Shown here piece by piece: positions 24,819 through 32,227 of a stretch of DNA of 32,227 nucleotides (position 1 is the stretch's first letter; the number at the start of each line of letters is the position of its first letter). A program made the position numbers and the translations under genes. The DNA is taken from positions 1 through 32,227 of the forward strand of contig CAYUMU010000074.1 in the NCBI GenBank assembly GCA_964445985.1. Direction: 5' to 3'. Source of the DNA: CAYUMU01 sp964445985. GTDB taxonomy: Bacteria > Planctomycetota > Planctomycetia > Pirellulales > S012-138. The notes below the pieces were generated by a model. That model saw only the letters and a program-made list of their open reading frames with translations, was not told the DNA's origin and ran no database searches.

Positions 24819-24916
24819 TGGCAATCCGCATGACGTAAGTTAGTTATCGGGCACAAACGCTATCGAGCGTGCAGCGGCTTGGCACCTGAAAGCATTAATG
24901 CCTCGGAGATTGCAAC

Positions 24917-25741
24917 TCAGGGTTTCCGCTCCTTCTTGGCCTCTTCCTGCTTGGCCTTGTAGTCGGACAGCACCCCCGCTGGGTCGTCATTGAAGAAGTC
25001 GCGGCAACCGGTGCAGCACACGTAATATATTTTCCCGTCATAGGTTACGGCGATTGTGCCCGCCCCGCCCGTCACCACGCATTCCCGTTCCACACTTGCC
25101 TGGCCAAAGTTGCTCCCTTTGCGGGTATAGCCAATCTCGGCCATCCGCAAGAAGCGGTCGGTGTCCCCCAGCCGCCGTTCCAGCAGCACCAGCAACCGAT
25201 CGCCACCGGCCACCGTGCGGAAGGTAATTCGGGCTGGCGCGTCCTCCGCGGCCTCTTGGGCCAGCACCGCCAGATCGCCGTTTTCTTCCATCGTGCCAGC
25301 ATAGCGGGCGACCACCTTGCCCTCGTCGTTCAGGCATTCCAACCGCAATTGCCCCGCCTTCTCGCCCGGCAATAACCGGCCAGCGGTAAAAAACTTGGCC
25401 TTGGGAGCCGAGAAGGTCAGGGCGGCGCCTCCCTTGTCAAACTTCCAGGCCCAATCGGCTTCTTCCTGCCAACTCCCGTCGGCCGAGCCGCGCTTGGTTT
25501 GGCCCACGCCCCGCCAACTCCCCACATAAGCCTGGGCGGCCTGCAATGCTTGCTTGTCTTCATTCTGCTGGGCGTCGGTTTGCTTCGCGGAGTCTGCCTT
25601 GGAGCCTGCTTCGGAGCCTGCCTTGGCGGCGGCCACGGCCTGAGGTTCGGCCAAAGCAGAGCCGGAGGTCAGCACCACCTTGCCTGCGGCCGCCAACGCC
25701 AGCCCCACGGCCATTCCCCCTACGATCAGGCTGATTCGCAT
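24917..25741 (-). CDS. Secreted protein with C-terminal YHS/TRASH-like cysteine domain
   Basis: The 274-residue product has an N-terminal signal or anchor segment (about 3-32, SGSALAEP at the likely cut), an Ala/Lys/Gln-rich spacer (35-70), a lipocalin-like beta domain starting at YVGSWRGVGQTKRG (about 72-210), and a short cysteine domain: ECVVTGGAGTIAVTYDGK (220-237) and YYVCCTGCRDFFNDDP (239-254). Cys221, Cys242, Cys243 and Cys246 fit a YHS-type metal site. The end is a charged Lys/Glu helix. AGGAG lies 9 bases before the ATG. Such proteins are likely periplasmic; metal sensing or storage is only inference. The last 75 bases of similarity recur as a decayed copy at 23848-23922. Confidence 0.75.
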   Translation of the reverse strand: MRISLIVGGMAVGLALAAAGKVVLTSGSALAEPQAVAAAKAGSEAGSKADSAKQTDAQQNEDKQALQAAQAYVGSWRGVGQTKRGSADGSWQEEADWAWKFDKGGAALTFSAPKAKFFTAGRLLPGEKAGQLRLECLNDEGKVVARYAGTMEENGDLAVLAQEAAEDAPARITFRTVAGGDRLLVLLERRLGDTDRFLRMAEIGYTRKGSNFGQASVERECVVTGGAGTIAVTYDGKIYYVCCTGCRDFFNDDPAGVLSDYKAKQEEAKKERKP

Positions 25742-25982
25742 GCCAACCGCGCTCCTCTCTTGGGTATTGCCAGCAAAAATTATTCAAAAGCGGCGCGGAC
25801 GCAGCCGCGGCAGATCGCTATTTTACCCCCTCGCACGACCGGATGGGAGTCGCTCCCGGCGGGAAGTTGTCGCGACCACCCGCCAGCATGCGATGGAAAT
25901 TGGCGGAATCCACCGGCAAAACCGCCAGCAACCAAGCAGCATCACCGGAATAGGCAGTCCGAGAGCTTGCCGGAGAATAACC

Positions 25983-26525
25983 ATGACGGGCCCTTTGTAC
26001 TTCGAAGAATTGCAGGTGGGTAACTCCTGGATCAGTCCGCGTCGCACCCTCACCGAAACCGATGTGGTGCTGTTCGCCGGCTTGACCGGCGACTTCGACC
26101 CGCTGCACATGGACCACCATTTCGCGGAACAAACACTCTACCGCAAACCCCTGGCCCATGGCCTGCTCGGCATGGCCCTGGCCGCCGGGCTGGCCATTTA
26201 CCACCCCCGCGTCAGCACCTCGGCCTTCGTGGCCATTCGCAACTGGAGGTTCGTAGCGCCCATCCATGCTGGCGACACCGTCTACGCGGTCACCTCGGTC
26301 GACGGGCTGCGCAACCACGGACGCCGCAATGGTTTGGTGACCTGGCAGCGGCGACTCTGCAACCAGAGCGGGCAGACCATGCAAGAGGGCGTGTTCGAAA
26401 CCCTCGTGGCCAAAGCCCAAACCGGGTCGCACGATAGCCTCCGCAATCCAGCCCGGCCGGCGGTTCCCAATGACCTGCCAGACGATTCATCCGATGGCCC
26501 CGACGTGATCCCGTTCGCGGCGTAG
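25983..26525 (+). CDS. MaoC-family dehydratase
   Basis: A 180-residue hot-dog-fold hydratase of the MaoC/(R)-specific enoyl-CoA hydratase kind. The catalytic pair is visible in FAGLTGDFDPLHMDHHFA, with Asp37 and His42 in the GDxNPLHxD-type motif, followed by PLAHGLLG (hydrophobic helix) and the WRFVAPIHAGDTV strand typical of the family. The start at 25983 has GGAG 7 bases upstream (25972-25975); the longer frame from 25680 is not coding-like. The C-terminal 30 residues (Pro/Asp/Ser-rich) are an extension beyond the fold. It is divergent from the YHS-like gene. The acyl-CoA substrate cannot be read from sequence. Confidence 0.9.
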   Translation: MTGPLYFEELQVGNSWISPRRTLTETDVVLFAGLTGDFDPLHMDHHFAEQTLYRKPLAHGLLGMALAAGLAIYHPRVSTSAFVAIRNWRFVAPIHAGDTVYAVTSVDGLRNHGRRNGLVTWQRRLCNQSGQTMQEGVFETLVAKAQTGSHDSLRNPARPAVPNDLPDDSSDGPDVIPFAA

Positions 26526-26801
26526 GCTCCGCCCGCGCTAGCTGCCAGCAAGCCCGCCCGGCGCGATTGCGATCGGCATCTGCCAAACAAAGCTCATGAC
26601 CAGCGGCTGCCACAGCCGAGGCAACAGGGAGCCGCGTTCCCTTCGACGCCGCCAGGCAGAGCCCTCGCTTCTTGCTAGCGGGGGGCAGTCCGAGCGGCTT
26701 CTACATCAAATTTTCACAGGTTCGCCCTGGTCTGATTTTGGGCAGCGGATTAGAGTAGATGATTCGCGTTATTTTTCCACTTTTTTTCAGGAGTGACGAT
26801 C

Positions 26802-27077
26802 ATGCCGATTTGCTCGGTGAATTGGGAGGATGAGGACAACAACCGCATCGTGGAGTTGGCCGTTGAGTATCGCCTCGACGCTGGCCAGCTGGATGTGGAA
26901 ACCGTCACTCCCGCCGCGGTTATTTTTGTCGACGCTCACACGGCCCAACCGTCTCGCAAGATCAAGGTTTGGACCGACGCTGGTCGCCGGATGCTGCTCA
27001 AGCAGTACCGCTCGGCCGCCGGCGCCGACCACCTGCAGCAACAGCTCGACGCCGTGCTGACCGAAGCGGTTGGCTAG
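26802..27077 (+). CDS. Small hypothetical protein
   Basis: The 91-residue product starts MPICSVNWEDEDNNRIVELAV-like with an acidic N-terminus, has alternating strands through DVETVTPAAVIFVDAHTA, and ends in a basic-acidic helix (GRRMLLKQYRSAAGADHLQQ and onward). The ATG at 26802 is preferred over the GTG at 26793 because AGGAG (26789-26793) is then 8 bases upstream. It has no signal peptide or membrane segment and should be cytoplasmic. No family is recognised. The composition and the good ribosome site support a real gene. Confidence 0.6.
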   Translation: MPICSVNWEDEDNNRIVELAVEYRLDAGQLDVETVTPAAVIFVDAHTAQPSRKIKVWTDAGRRMLLKQYRSAAGADHLQQQLDAVLTEAVG

Positions 27078-27133
27078 TTCCCCACCGCCCGCCTGAATTC
27101 TCCGGGAAAAAGCGGCGCGGCCATCCCTAGCGG

Positions 27134-27343
27134 GTGGAACCGCGTGCCGCCGCGCGACTCCCTTCAGGCGAGCAACCCTACTATTTGTATTGCATTGACT
27201 TGCGCGAAGTGCACGCGATACTACTAGATGACAATTGGCTGGGGCGTGCTTTCGGGCCGATAGAAGTATTGACACGGAACCGTTACGTCTTTGATTCTTT
27301 TGGTGATGGTCGCCCGTTTTTGCATTGGGTTAGTAACGAATGA
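27134..27343 (+). CDS. Small hypothetical protein preceding a GNAT gene
   Basis: A 69-residue frame with a GTG start. Its stop overlaps the ATG of the acetyltransferase by 4 bases (ATGA at 27340-27343), the pattern of translationally coupled genes, which is the main support for it. The product has a hydrophobic-strand region around YYLYCIDLREVHAILLDD and ends RPFLHWVSNE. The start is uncertain, since the first 12 residues look like non-coding sequence. No family is recognised. Confidence 0.4.
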   Translation: MEPRAAARLPSGEQPYYLYCIDLREVHAILLDDNWLGRAFGPIEVLTRNRYVFDSFGDGRPFLHWVSNE

Positions 27344-27877
27344 ACGATTTGTCTCTCAGAACTCGCGAAGGTTGAATTCTTCGACTGTGGCGACCACCCA
27401 TGGTGCCAACCTGCTGCCGATTGGATTAAGGCATTGCCACCCGCTTATGGCGCGTTGCACTCAATGGAAGAGTTTGGCAATTCTGTTTGGCTTTATCTTC
27501 ACGGTGATGCCGTGGCTGGCTTTGGATCACTAGGACCAACCCGCTGGAAATGGCCGCCGCCAGATGGACCGCGAACGGAAGTTGGCTGCATCCCAATGAT
27601 GGCTGTTCACAAGGACCTGCATGGGCAACCACAAACCGGGGAAACATTTGCGGCCCGCATTTTAAAGGATTTGATAAAGGAGTCCAAACAACAAGGGCAT
27701 GGCGTGCTTGTTCTCCAGGTTGACATCGAGAACGTGGCTGCGAAAAAGCTGTACGAACGCTGCGGTTTTACAATGATCAACGGCATTTTCCAAAAGAACA
27801 CCCGGAGCTTTCACAGGATGTTCATTGAGCACTCCGCAGCACAGCCCCATCGAGTAATGCCAAAATTAGAAGCCTAA
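27340..27877 (+). pseudogene. GNAT acetyltransferase gene with a single-base frameshift near its start
   Basis: From TTG at 27434 to the stop at 27877 the frame encodes a GNAT domain with VGCIPMMAVHKDLHGQPQTG (acetyl-CoA region) and VDIENVAAKKLYERCGF (last conserved block). The same frame extends upstream to 27344 with coherent protein (VEFFDCGDHPWCQPAADWIK) but has no usable start there, being closed by TGA. A good ATG at 27340 lies in another frame and reads MNDLSLRTREG then stop. Dropping one G of the GG at 27370-27371 joins them as ...LRTREVEFFDCGDHPW.... So the gene is either newly frameshifted or carries a sequencing error. Otherwise only the shorter TTG product (147 aa) is made. Substrate unknown. 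Confidence 0.65.
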
Positions 27878-28021
27878 CGCGGGTAAACCGCAAACGCACG
27901 CTGAGGCATTAAAGTTCTCTGCAGCTTGCAGAGATGTCAGCACGAAAGAAGCCTAAGCCGCAGCCCGCCCCTTGGGATCGCTGGCTCTCAGGGCCGCAAC
28001 CGGACCCCAACCACCCATTTT

Positions 28022-29347
28022 CTACACCTCAATCCGCTTCCAGCCCCCTTGCCAAAACCGCAGGCTCATCAGGCCGCAGCGGGTGAAGATTTCGGCGATC
28101 ATGGCGTACCAGGCCCCGGCCACGCCCAACGGCCAAACTTGCGTGAGCAGGTAGGCCCCGGGGATGCGCACGCCGAGCATGCTGATTAGCGTAAAGAGAA
28201 ACGGCCAGCGGGTATCGCCCGCCCCGCGCAAGGCGCCGCTCAACACCAAGAGCACCGCCAGGGCCGGCATCGCCACCGACACGATTCGCAGCAGCGGCAC
28301 CGCTTGGACGATCACCGCTTGCTCGTCGCCGCGCACGAATACCCTCACCAGCGGATCGGCCGCGGTAAAGAGCAACAGGCCGGCGGCGCTCATGAGCAGG
28401 GCGCCGAGCAAACCGGCGGCGGCCGTGCTGCGGGTGGCTTTGGCTTCGTCGCCCGCCCCCAGGTATTGGCCGGTGAGCGTGGTCGCGGCCACCTGAAACG
28501 CCGTGCCGGGCAAATAGGCCAGGGCTTCAATCCGCACGGCCACGCCATGGGCCGCCGCGGCCACGTCGCCCAACTGAAAAATGATCGAAACAAACCACAT
28601 GTGGCACAGCACCACGGCCAACATATCGCTGCCGCCGGGAATGCCGATTCGCAAAATCCGCCGCGCGACGCGCGGGTTCCAGACCAACAGCGCCGGACGA
28701 ATGGCCAGTCCCGCCCTGCCGCGAATCAGCACGGCTAGCATCAGCCCGCCCCCCACGGCGTAACCGGCGGCGGTTCCCCAGGCGAGGCCAATCCAGCCTA
28801 ACTTCGGCAGGTTCCACCACCCTTGCACCAGCGCCCAACTGACGGCGACGTTGATCACGTTGACCAGGGCCATCACCCGCATGCCGGTCACGGTGTCGCC
28901 GGCCCCGCGCAAGCAGGCCGAGCCAATCTGCGTGAGCATCACGCCCGGCAGCACCCACATCAACAGGTTGAGATACTCCAGCGCGTAGCCGGCCGACTCG
29001 GGGCTGAGGTTCATCAGCGCCAGCAATTGAGCCCCGAACAAACCAACGACGGCGGCGATCAGCATGGTGATGCCCACCCCGAGCACCATGGCCTGATTCG
29101 TCACCTGCCGGGCCGTTTCGAAATCGCGCGCCCCGGTAAAGCGGGCGGTCATCGCCGTGGCCCCGATGGAAACCACCGAAAACAGGGCCGGGATCAACCA
29201 CATGATGTAGGCCAGCAAGCTCATCGAAGCCATGTGGGCAGGCTCCAGATACCGGCCGGCCAGAGCCGTGTCCGAGAGCATCACCAGCATCGACAGAAAC
29301 TGCTCCACCAGCACCGGCATCGCCAGCCACAGCACACGGGACCACAT
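28022..29347 (-). CDS. MATE-family multidrug/cation efflux transporter
   Basis: A polytopic exporter with about 12 transmembrane segments in two similar halves, using a cation gradient to expel organic compounds. Each half has the MATE pattern: LAMPVLVEQFLSMLVMLSDT (first helix) and ACLRGAGDTVTGMRVM, mirrored by GIPGGSDMLAVVLCHMW and GALRGAGDTRWPFLF. ATG at 29347 is used as start, giving 441 residues. The frame continues to a TTG at 29434, but that codon lies inside the dispersed palindrome 29433-29463 and the extra residues look untranslated. A TTG at 29386 is another option. It lies downstream of the UDPGP-family gene on the same strand, separated by the palindrome. Confidence 0.9.
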   Translation of the reverse strand: MWSRVLWLAMPVLVEQFLSMLVMLSDTALAGRYLEPAHMASMSLLAYIMWLIPALFSVVSIGATAMTARFTGARDFETARQVTNQAMVLGVGITMLIAAVVGLFGAQLLALMNLSPESAGYALEYLNLLMWVLPGVMLTQIGSACLRGAGDTVTGMRVMALVNVINVAVSWALVQGWWNLPKLGWIGLAWGTAAGYAVGGGLMLAVLIRGRAGLAIRPALLVWNPRVARRILRIGIPGGSDMLAVVLCHMWFVSIIFQLGDVAAAAHGVAVRIEALAYLPGTAFQVAATTLTGQYLGAGDEAKATRSTAAAGLLGALLMSAAGLLLFTAADPLVRVFVRGDEQAVIVQAVPLLRIVSVAMPALAVLLVLSGALRGAGDTRWPFLFTLISMLGVRIPGAYLLTQVWPLGVAGAWYAMIAEIFTRCGLMSLRFWQGGWKRIEV

Positions 29348-29432
29348 GCCGCGGGCGTCGATCAATAAAGGAGATTCAGCAGACAAGGTGGGTATGTTTC
29401 GATCAGCGGTGGGGGCAAGTAGAGGGAAGTGC

Positions 29433-29463
29433 AAGTCGTCTTTCGCGGAGCGAAAGACGACTT
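29433..29463. repeat. 14-bp perfect palindrome, CTTTCGCGGAGCGAAAG family
   Basis: Arms 29433-29446 and 29450-29463 are exact reverse complements around GGA. The 26 central bases with loop match the element at 11408-11436. It overlaps the stop codon of the minus-strand UDPGP gene, so it may act as its terminator. Confidence 0.8.
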
Positions 29464-30865
29464 ACCCTTCCCAGAAGGTGGTCTGGTCGATGCGCGTGCC
29501 GGGTGGGATTCGCTCGGCCGTTTGCTCGGCGTCAAGGGCAAACAGCGGATCGATCTCCACGGTTATGCCGTCGGCCAGCCGAGCGCCAGCCGCTGCCAGC
29601 CAGCCTTGGTGAAGTTGAAGCATGGCGGCCTGCACCGACTCGGGCGTGTCTTTGGCTTCGCCGGGGGCGTTCTTCACCGGCTGAAATTCGGCCTTGGCGT
29701 CGATCTCCACCACCATGGCCCGCTGGGCCGCGGGCAGCAGGTCGAAGATAAACCGTTCGAACTTGGTGGCGTTGGGTTCCTCGGGCTCGACGCGCTGGCC
29801 CACCTCGTTCACATAAGGAACCTTCTTGTGAGCCACATGGAAGGGGAGCGCCGTCTCGCTTTCGGCCATCCGGCGGAGGAAGTCCACGCTAATGGCATGC
29901 ACGGCCGTATTGCCCGCCCAAAAGATCGGTTGGCCGGCGGCATCGGTCTTGAGCACGATGCTATCAGGGAGCGGGTTGAGATCGCTGTATTCGATGATCT
30001 GTAGCCGCCCGCCGATGGAGACCACGTTGCCGACCTTGTCGCGAGGCGTTTCCTTGTTGGCAACCTGGGTGGAGAGTTCCGACCGCGAGAGCAAGTGATA
30101 GCCCAAGAAGGTGGGGTCGCAGACGCGGACCAGCGGGTTATCGACCTGCATGTAAAACAGGTGCTCGATGCCGCGACGGCCCAGGTCTTGCAGGCAGCCG
30201 CTACGAACCTTGGCTTCGAGCATGCCGCCGTGGCCGTCGGGGCTGAGGGCCAGGCTGTCTTTCTCGGCGAGCAGCAGCTTGCCGCTGGCCGCGTCGACCG
30301 CCGGCATGGTTCCCTGGCAAAACAGCCGCACGTTTTGCTCCGCGAGGCCAAAGTAATTTTGCTCGGCCAGGTAGGCGGCGGTTTCGTCATGCGTGGCGGG
30401 GCTGGTCATCAGGTACAGCGGAATGGTCGCGCCGTAGCGCCGCTGGCAGGCCAGCACCTTTTCGAACAAGATGCGAAACAGGGTGCTGCCACTGACGGGC
30501 CCCACGGGGAACATGCCTTTGGGGTGATCGAAGCCCAACCGCGTGCCTTGCCCTCCGGCGACGAGGACCACGCCAATTTGGCCGGCGGAGAGAGCTTCGC
30601 GTCCGGCTTGCAGCGCTTGCTCGGCGGAGTATTCAGCGTGGGCTTCGCCGAGGCGAATGGCGGGAGGGCTGTCGGCCTGCCCGGCGATTTCGGCCCAATT
30701 TTCGGCGGCTTTCCCCGAGGTTTTCAGCCGATGCAAGAGGGGGAAGTTCACCTGCTCCAGCTGCTTTGCCAGCTGCTCGCGACCGCTGGGCGAAAGCTCG
30801 TCCCAAAATTGCAGCACATGCTCCTGGCCATACTGAACCAGCGTGGGGCGAATCGCTTCTACCAT
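29462..30865 (-). CDS. UDPGP-family UDP-N-acetylhexosamine/UDP-sugar pyrophosphorylase
   Basis: A 467-residue nucleotidyltransferase resembling eukaryotic UAP1/AGX rather than bacterial GlmU. The uridine-binding loop LVAGGQGTRLGFDHPKGMFP (101-120) includes the catalytic-type Lys116. Further family segments are PLYLMTSP, QGTMPAVD, YMQVDNPLVRVCDPTF, GNTAVHAISVDFL and NATKFERFIFDLLP. It should make UDP-GlcNAc (or UDP-Glc/Gal) from the sugar 1-phosphate and UTP in the cytoplasm, feeding cell-envelope or glycan synthesis. No GlmU-like acetyltransferase domain is present. It is divergent from the ATP-grasp gene. The exact sugar cannot be decided by eye. Confidence 0.88.
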   Translation of the reverse strand: MVEAIRPTLVQYGQEHVLQFWDELSPSGREQLAKQLEQVNFPLLHRLKTSGKAAENWAEIAGQADSPPAIRLGEAHAEYSAEQALQAGREALSAGQIGVVLVAGGQGTRLGFDHPKGMFPVGPVSGSTLFRILFEKVLACQRRYGATIPLYLMTSPATHDETAAYLAEQNYFGLAEQNVRLFCQGTMPAVDAASGKLLLAEKDSLALSPDGHGGMLEAKVRSGCLQDLGRRGIEHLFYMQVDNPLVRVCDPTFLGYHLLSRSELSTQVANKETPRDKVGNVVSIGGRLQIIEYSDLNPLPDSIVLKTDAAGQPIFWAGNTAVHAISVDFLRRMAESETALPFHVAHKKVPYVNEVGQRVEPEEPNATKFERFIFDLLPAAQRAMVVEIDAKAEFQPVKNAPGEAKDTPESVQAAMLQLHQGWLAAAGARLADGITVEIDPLFALDAEQTAERIPPGTRIDQTTFWEG

Positions 30866-31142
30866 GAATTCTCTCGGCGGCTAGCAACCAGCGCTTGGGC
30901 GGAACGGATTGGGGAGAGGGAGGCGGCACGCGCCAGCTCTCTTGCAGTTTAGCGAACGAAGGCCGCGGGCAGAATGAGCAACGGCTGTCTACGGGCAAGG
31001 CACGATCCGCAAACGTCTGGCCCACAGCGTGGCTCCTTGATGGGAGCGTGCGGCCGAGGTTAGTCTATGGGTATCCGGAGTTCGTTTCTAAGAATTTTCG
31101 CCTGCTTTTCGCTTACCTCCGGTTCGCTGACTGCTGTCTCTC

Positions 31143-32227
31143 ATGGCTTCTGCTTCGCTGCCCGACCAACAGCTTTTGATCGTAGGGGCGAGCGCGCGGG
31201 CGGCTGCCGGATCGGCGCGCAGGGCCGGCTTTCGGGTGGCTGCCTGCGATCTGTTTGCCGATCGCGACCTGGCCCTCTGCGGCCCTGCCCAGCGGACAGC
31301 GCACTACCCCAGCGGGTTGAAGTCCTGGTTGGCCGAGCAACCGCGGGCGACTTGGCTGTACACGGGCGCGCTGGAGAACCATCCGGCCCTGGTCGAGCAG
31401 ATGTCGCGCGTTCGGCCGTTGTGGGGGAACGGGGGCGAAGCTTTGCAGGCAGCCCGCGATCCGGCCCGCTGGTGCGCGGCCTTGGAGCGGCACGGTCTGC
31501 CGGTGATTCCCTGGGAGCGACACGACCCAACGGCCAGCGATACCAGCGGCGTGCAGGGCGTATCCACGGCTGCCGCGGCGCGGTGGGCGGACACGATCGG
31601 CGCCCTGGCGGCGTTTACCGAAGGCAGCAGTCCCTGGCGATGGTTGCATAAGCCGTACGCCTCGGGCGGAGGGTTGGGCGTGTGGTATGCGGACGAGCTG
31701 CCGACAGGCTCGCCGCCCAAGGCTGGCTTCCGGCAGTTGGAAATTCCCGGCCGGCCGTGCGGCGCCGTCTACGTGGCGGGGCCGAACAAGAACTTGTTGC
31801 TGGGCGTTTCGCGGCAATCGGTTGGAGCCCGGTGGTGCGGAGCGCAGGGCTTTCAGTATGCGGGCTCGCTGGGTCCGCTGCCGCTGGAGCCGCGACTGCG
31901 GCAGCGGTTTGCCCGACTGGGGGAATGTTTGCGGAGCGAACTCGGCCTGCGGGGATTGTTCGGCGTGGATGCGATGGTGACCGACGATTTGCAGGTCTGG
32001 CCGGTGGAAATCAATCCACGTTATACGGCCAGCGTGGAAGTACTCGAGGCGGCGATGGGCATTCCCACCATTGCCTGGCATGCCGCGGCTTGCCAGGGGG
32101 TGGATCCGCCCTCGACCGTGCCGCCCCCGCGAGGTTGGGCTGGCAAGGCGGTGCTCTACGCCCGGCGCAACTACACGCTGAACGTGGAAACGGCCCAGCG
32201 GATGGTGGATGACGTGTGGCCGTGGGA
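31143..32227 (+). CDS. ATP-grasp domain protein, truncated at the window edge
   Basis: An open frame from ATG 31143 runs without a stop through the last base. It encodes at least 361 residues, beginning MASASLPDQQLLIVGASARA. A pre-ATP-grasp Rossmann-like part (10-105: LLIVGASARAAAGSARRAGF) is followed by the ATP-binding region with WLHKPYASGGGLGVWY (about 166-181) and the metal-binding end LQVWPVEINPRYTASVEVLE (about 285-304), where E and N are the expected ligands. Such enzymes ligate a carboxylate to an amine or thiol using ATP. Related ATP-grasp proteins are recalled among tetrahydromethanopterin-linked C1 genes of planctomycetes, but no such gene is visible here, so that link is a guess. 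The window cuts off the C-terminus. Confidence 0.85.
   Translation, partial: MASASLPDQQLLIVGASARAAAGSARRAGFRVAACDLFADRDLALCGPAQRTAHYPSGLKSWLAEQPRATWLYTGALENHPALVEQMSRVRPLWGNGGEALQAARDPARWCAALERHGLPVIPWERHDPTASDTSGVQGVSTAAAARWADTIGALAAFTEGSSPWRWLHKPYASGGGLGVWYADELPTGSPPKAGFRQLEIPGRPCGAVYVAGPNKNLLLGVSRQSVGARWCGAQGFQYAGSLGPLPLEPRLRQRFARLGECLRSELGLRGLFGVDAMVTDDLQVWPVEINPRYTASVEVLEAAMGIPTIAWHAAACQGVDPPSTVPPPRGWAGKAVLYARRNYTLNVETAQRMVDDVWPW

Noticed and set aside
24653..24838. 61-codon plus-strand frame
   Set aside because: It runs through the promoter-like boxes, hairpin and terminator and encodes nothing coherent.
27917..27933. 7-bp hairpin after the GNAT gene
   Set aside because: Short stem without a T-tract; not strong enough to call a terminator.
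27934..28086. 50-codon plus-strand frame starting MSARKKPKPQPAPWDRWL
   Set aside because: It overlaps the end of the MATE gene antisense, has a poor ribosome site and no recognisable domain.

Overview
The window looks like chromosomal DNA from a planctomycete, probably of the Pirellulales. This is inferred from the high GC content, the many starts without a clear Shine-Dalgarno sequence, paired DUF4332 modules, a secreted protein with a YHS-like cysteine cluster, the eukaryote-like UDP-sugar pyrophosphorylase, and intergenic spaces rich in short perfect palindromes. No rRNA, convincing tRNA, CRISPR array, intact insertion sequence or prophage is visible.

Layout. Positions 145-4808 (minus) hold a translationally coupled pair related to Mre11/SbcD/YhaO and Rad50/SbcC/YhaN. 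Nearly every catalytic motif has been replaced and two DUF4332 helix-hairpin-helix modules are attached. Positions 5320-8870 (plus) carry small secreted or membrane proteins, an AtuA-like domain protein overlapping an enoyl-CoA hydratase, and a membrane-anchored repeat protein. Positions 9012-11396 encode a secreted double alpha/beta hydrolase whose first half lacks the nucleophile. Then come a truncated haemoglobin and a tight tsaE - thioredoxin-like ferredoxin - trkA run (11466-14329). The minus strand from 18256 to 14534 reads glcE, glcF and an SMP-30/gluconolactonase, which together suggest oxidation of hydroxy acids or sugar acids. A consensus promoter with a repeated 8-bp box points toward this group from 18880.

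Positions 19261-23232 carry an McsA-like protein, a HemY/HemG-type porphyrinogen oxidase and a cardiolipin synthase. Positions 23233-24916 are a scrap zone: a ParD-like antitoxin remnant with an ATA in place of its start codon, an 18-bp perfect hairpin, a decayed copy of the 3' end of a nearby gene, an NYN-domain gene, and a promoter-hairpin-terminator unit that could be a small RNA. Beyond it lie the intact YHS-like secreted protein, a MaoC dehydratase, a small conserved-looking protein, a two-gene unit whose GNAT acetyltransferase appears frameshifted, a MATE exporter, a UDPGP-family pyrophosphorylase, and an ATP-grasp gene that runs off the right edge (31143-32227).

The most notable candidate for something undescribed is the leftmost pair: a nuclease-ATPase complex architecture kept intact in length, order and coupling while its metal sites, Walker A and ABC signature are lost. 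Similarity statements rest on reading translated sequence and recalled family motifs; no database search was run.
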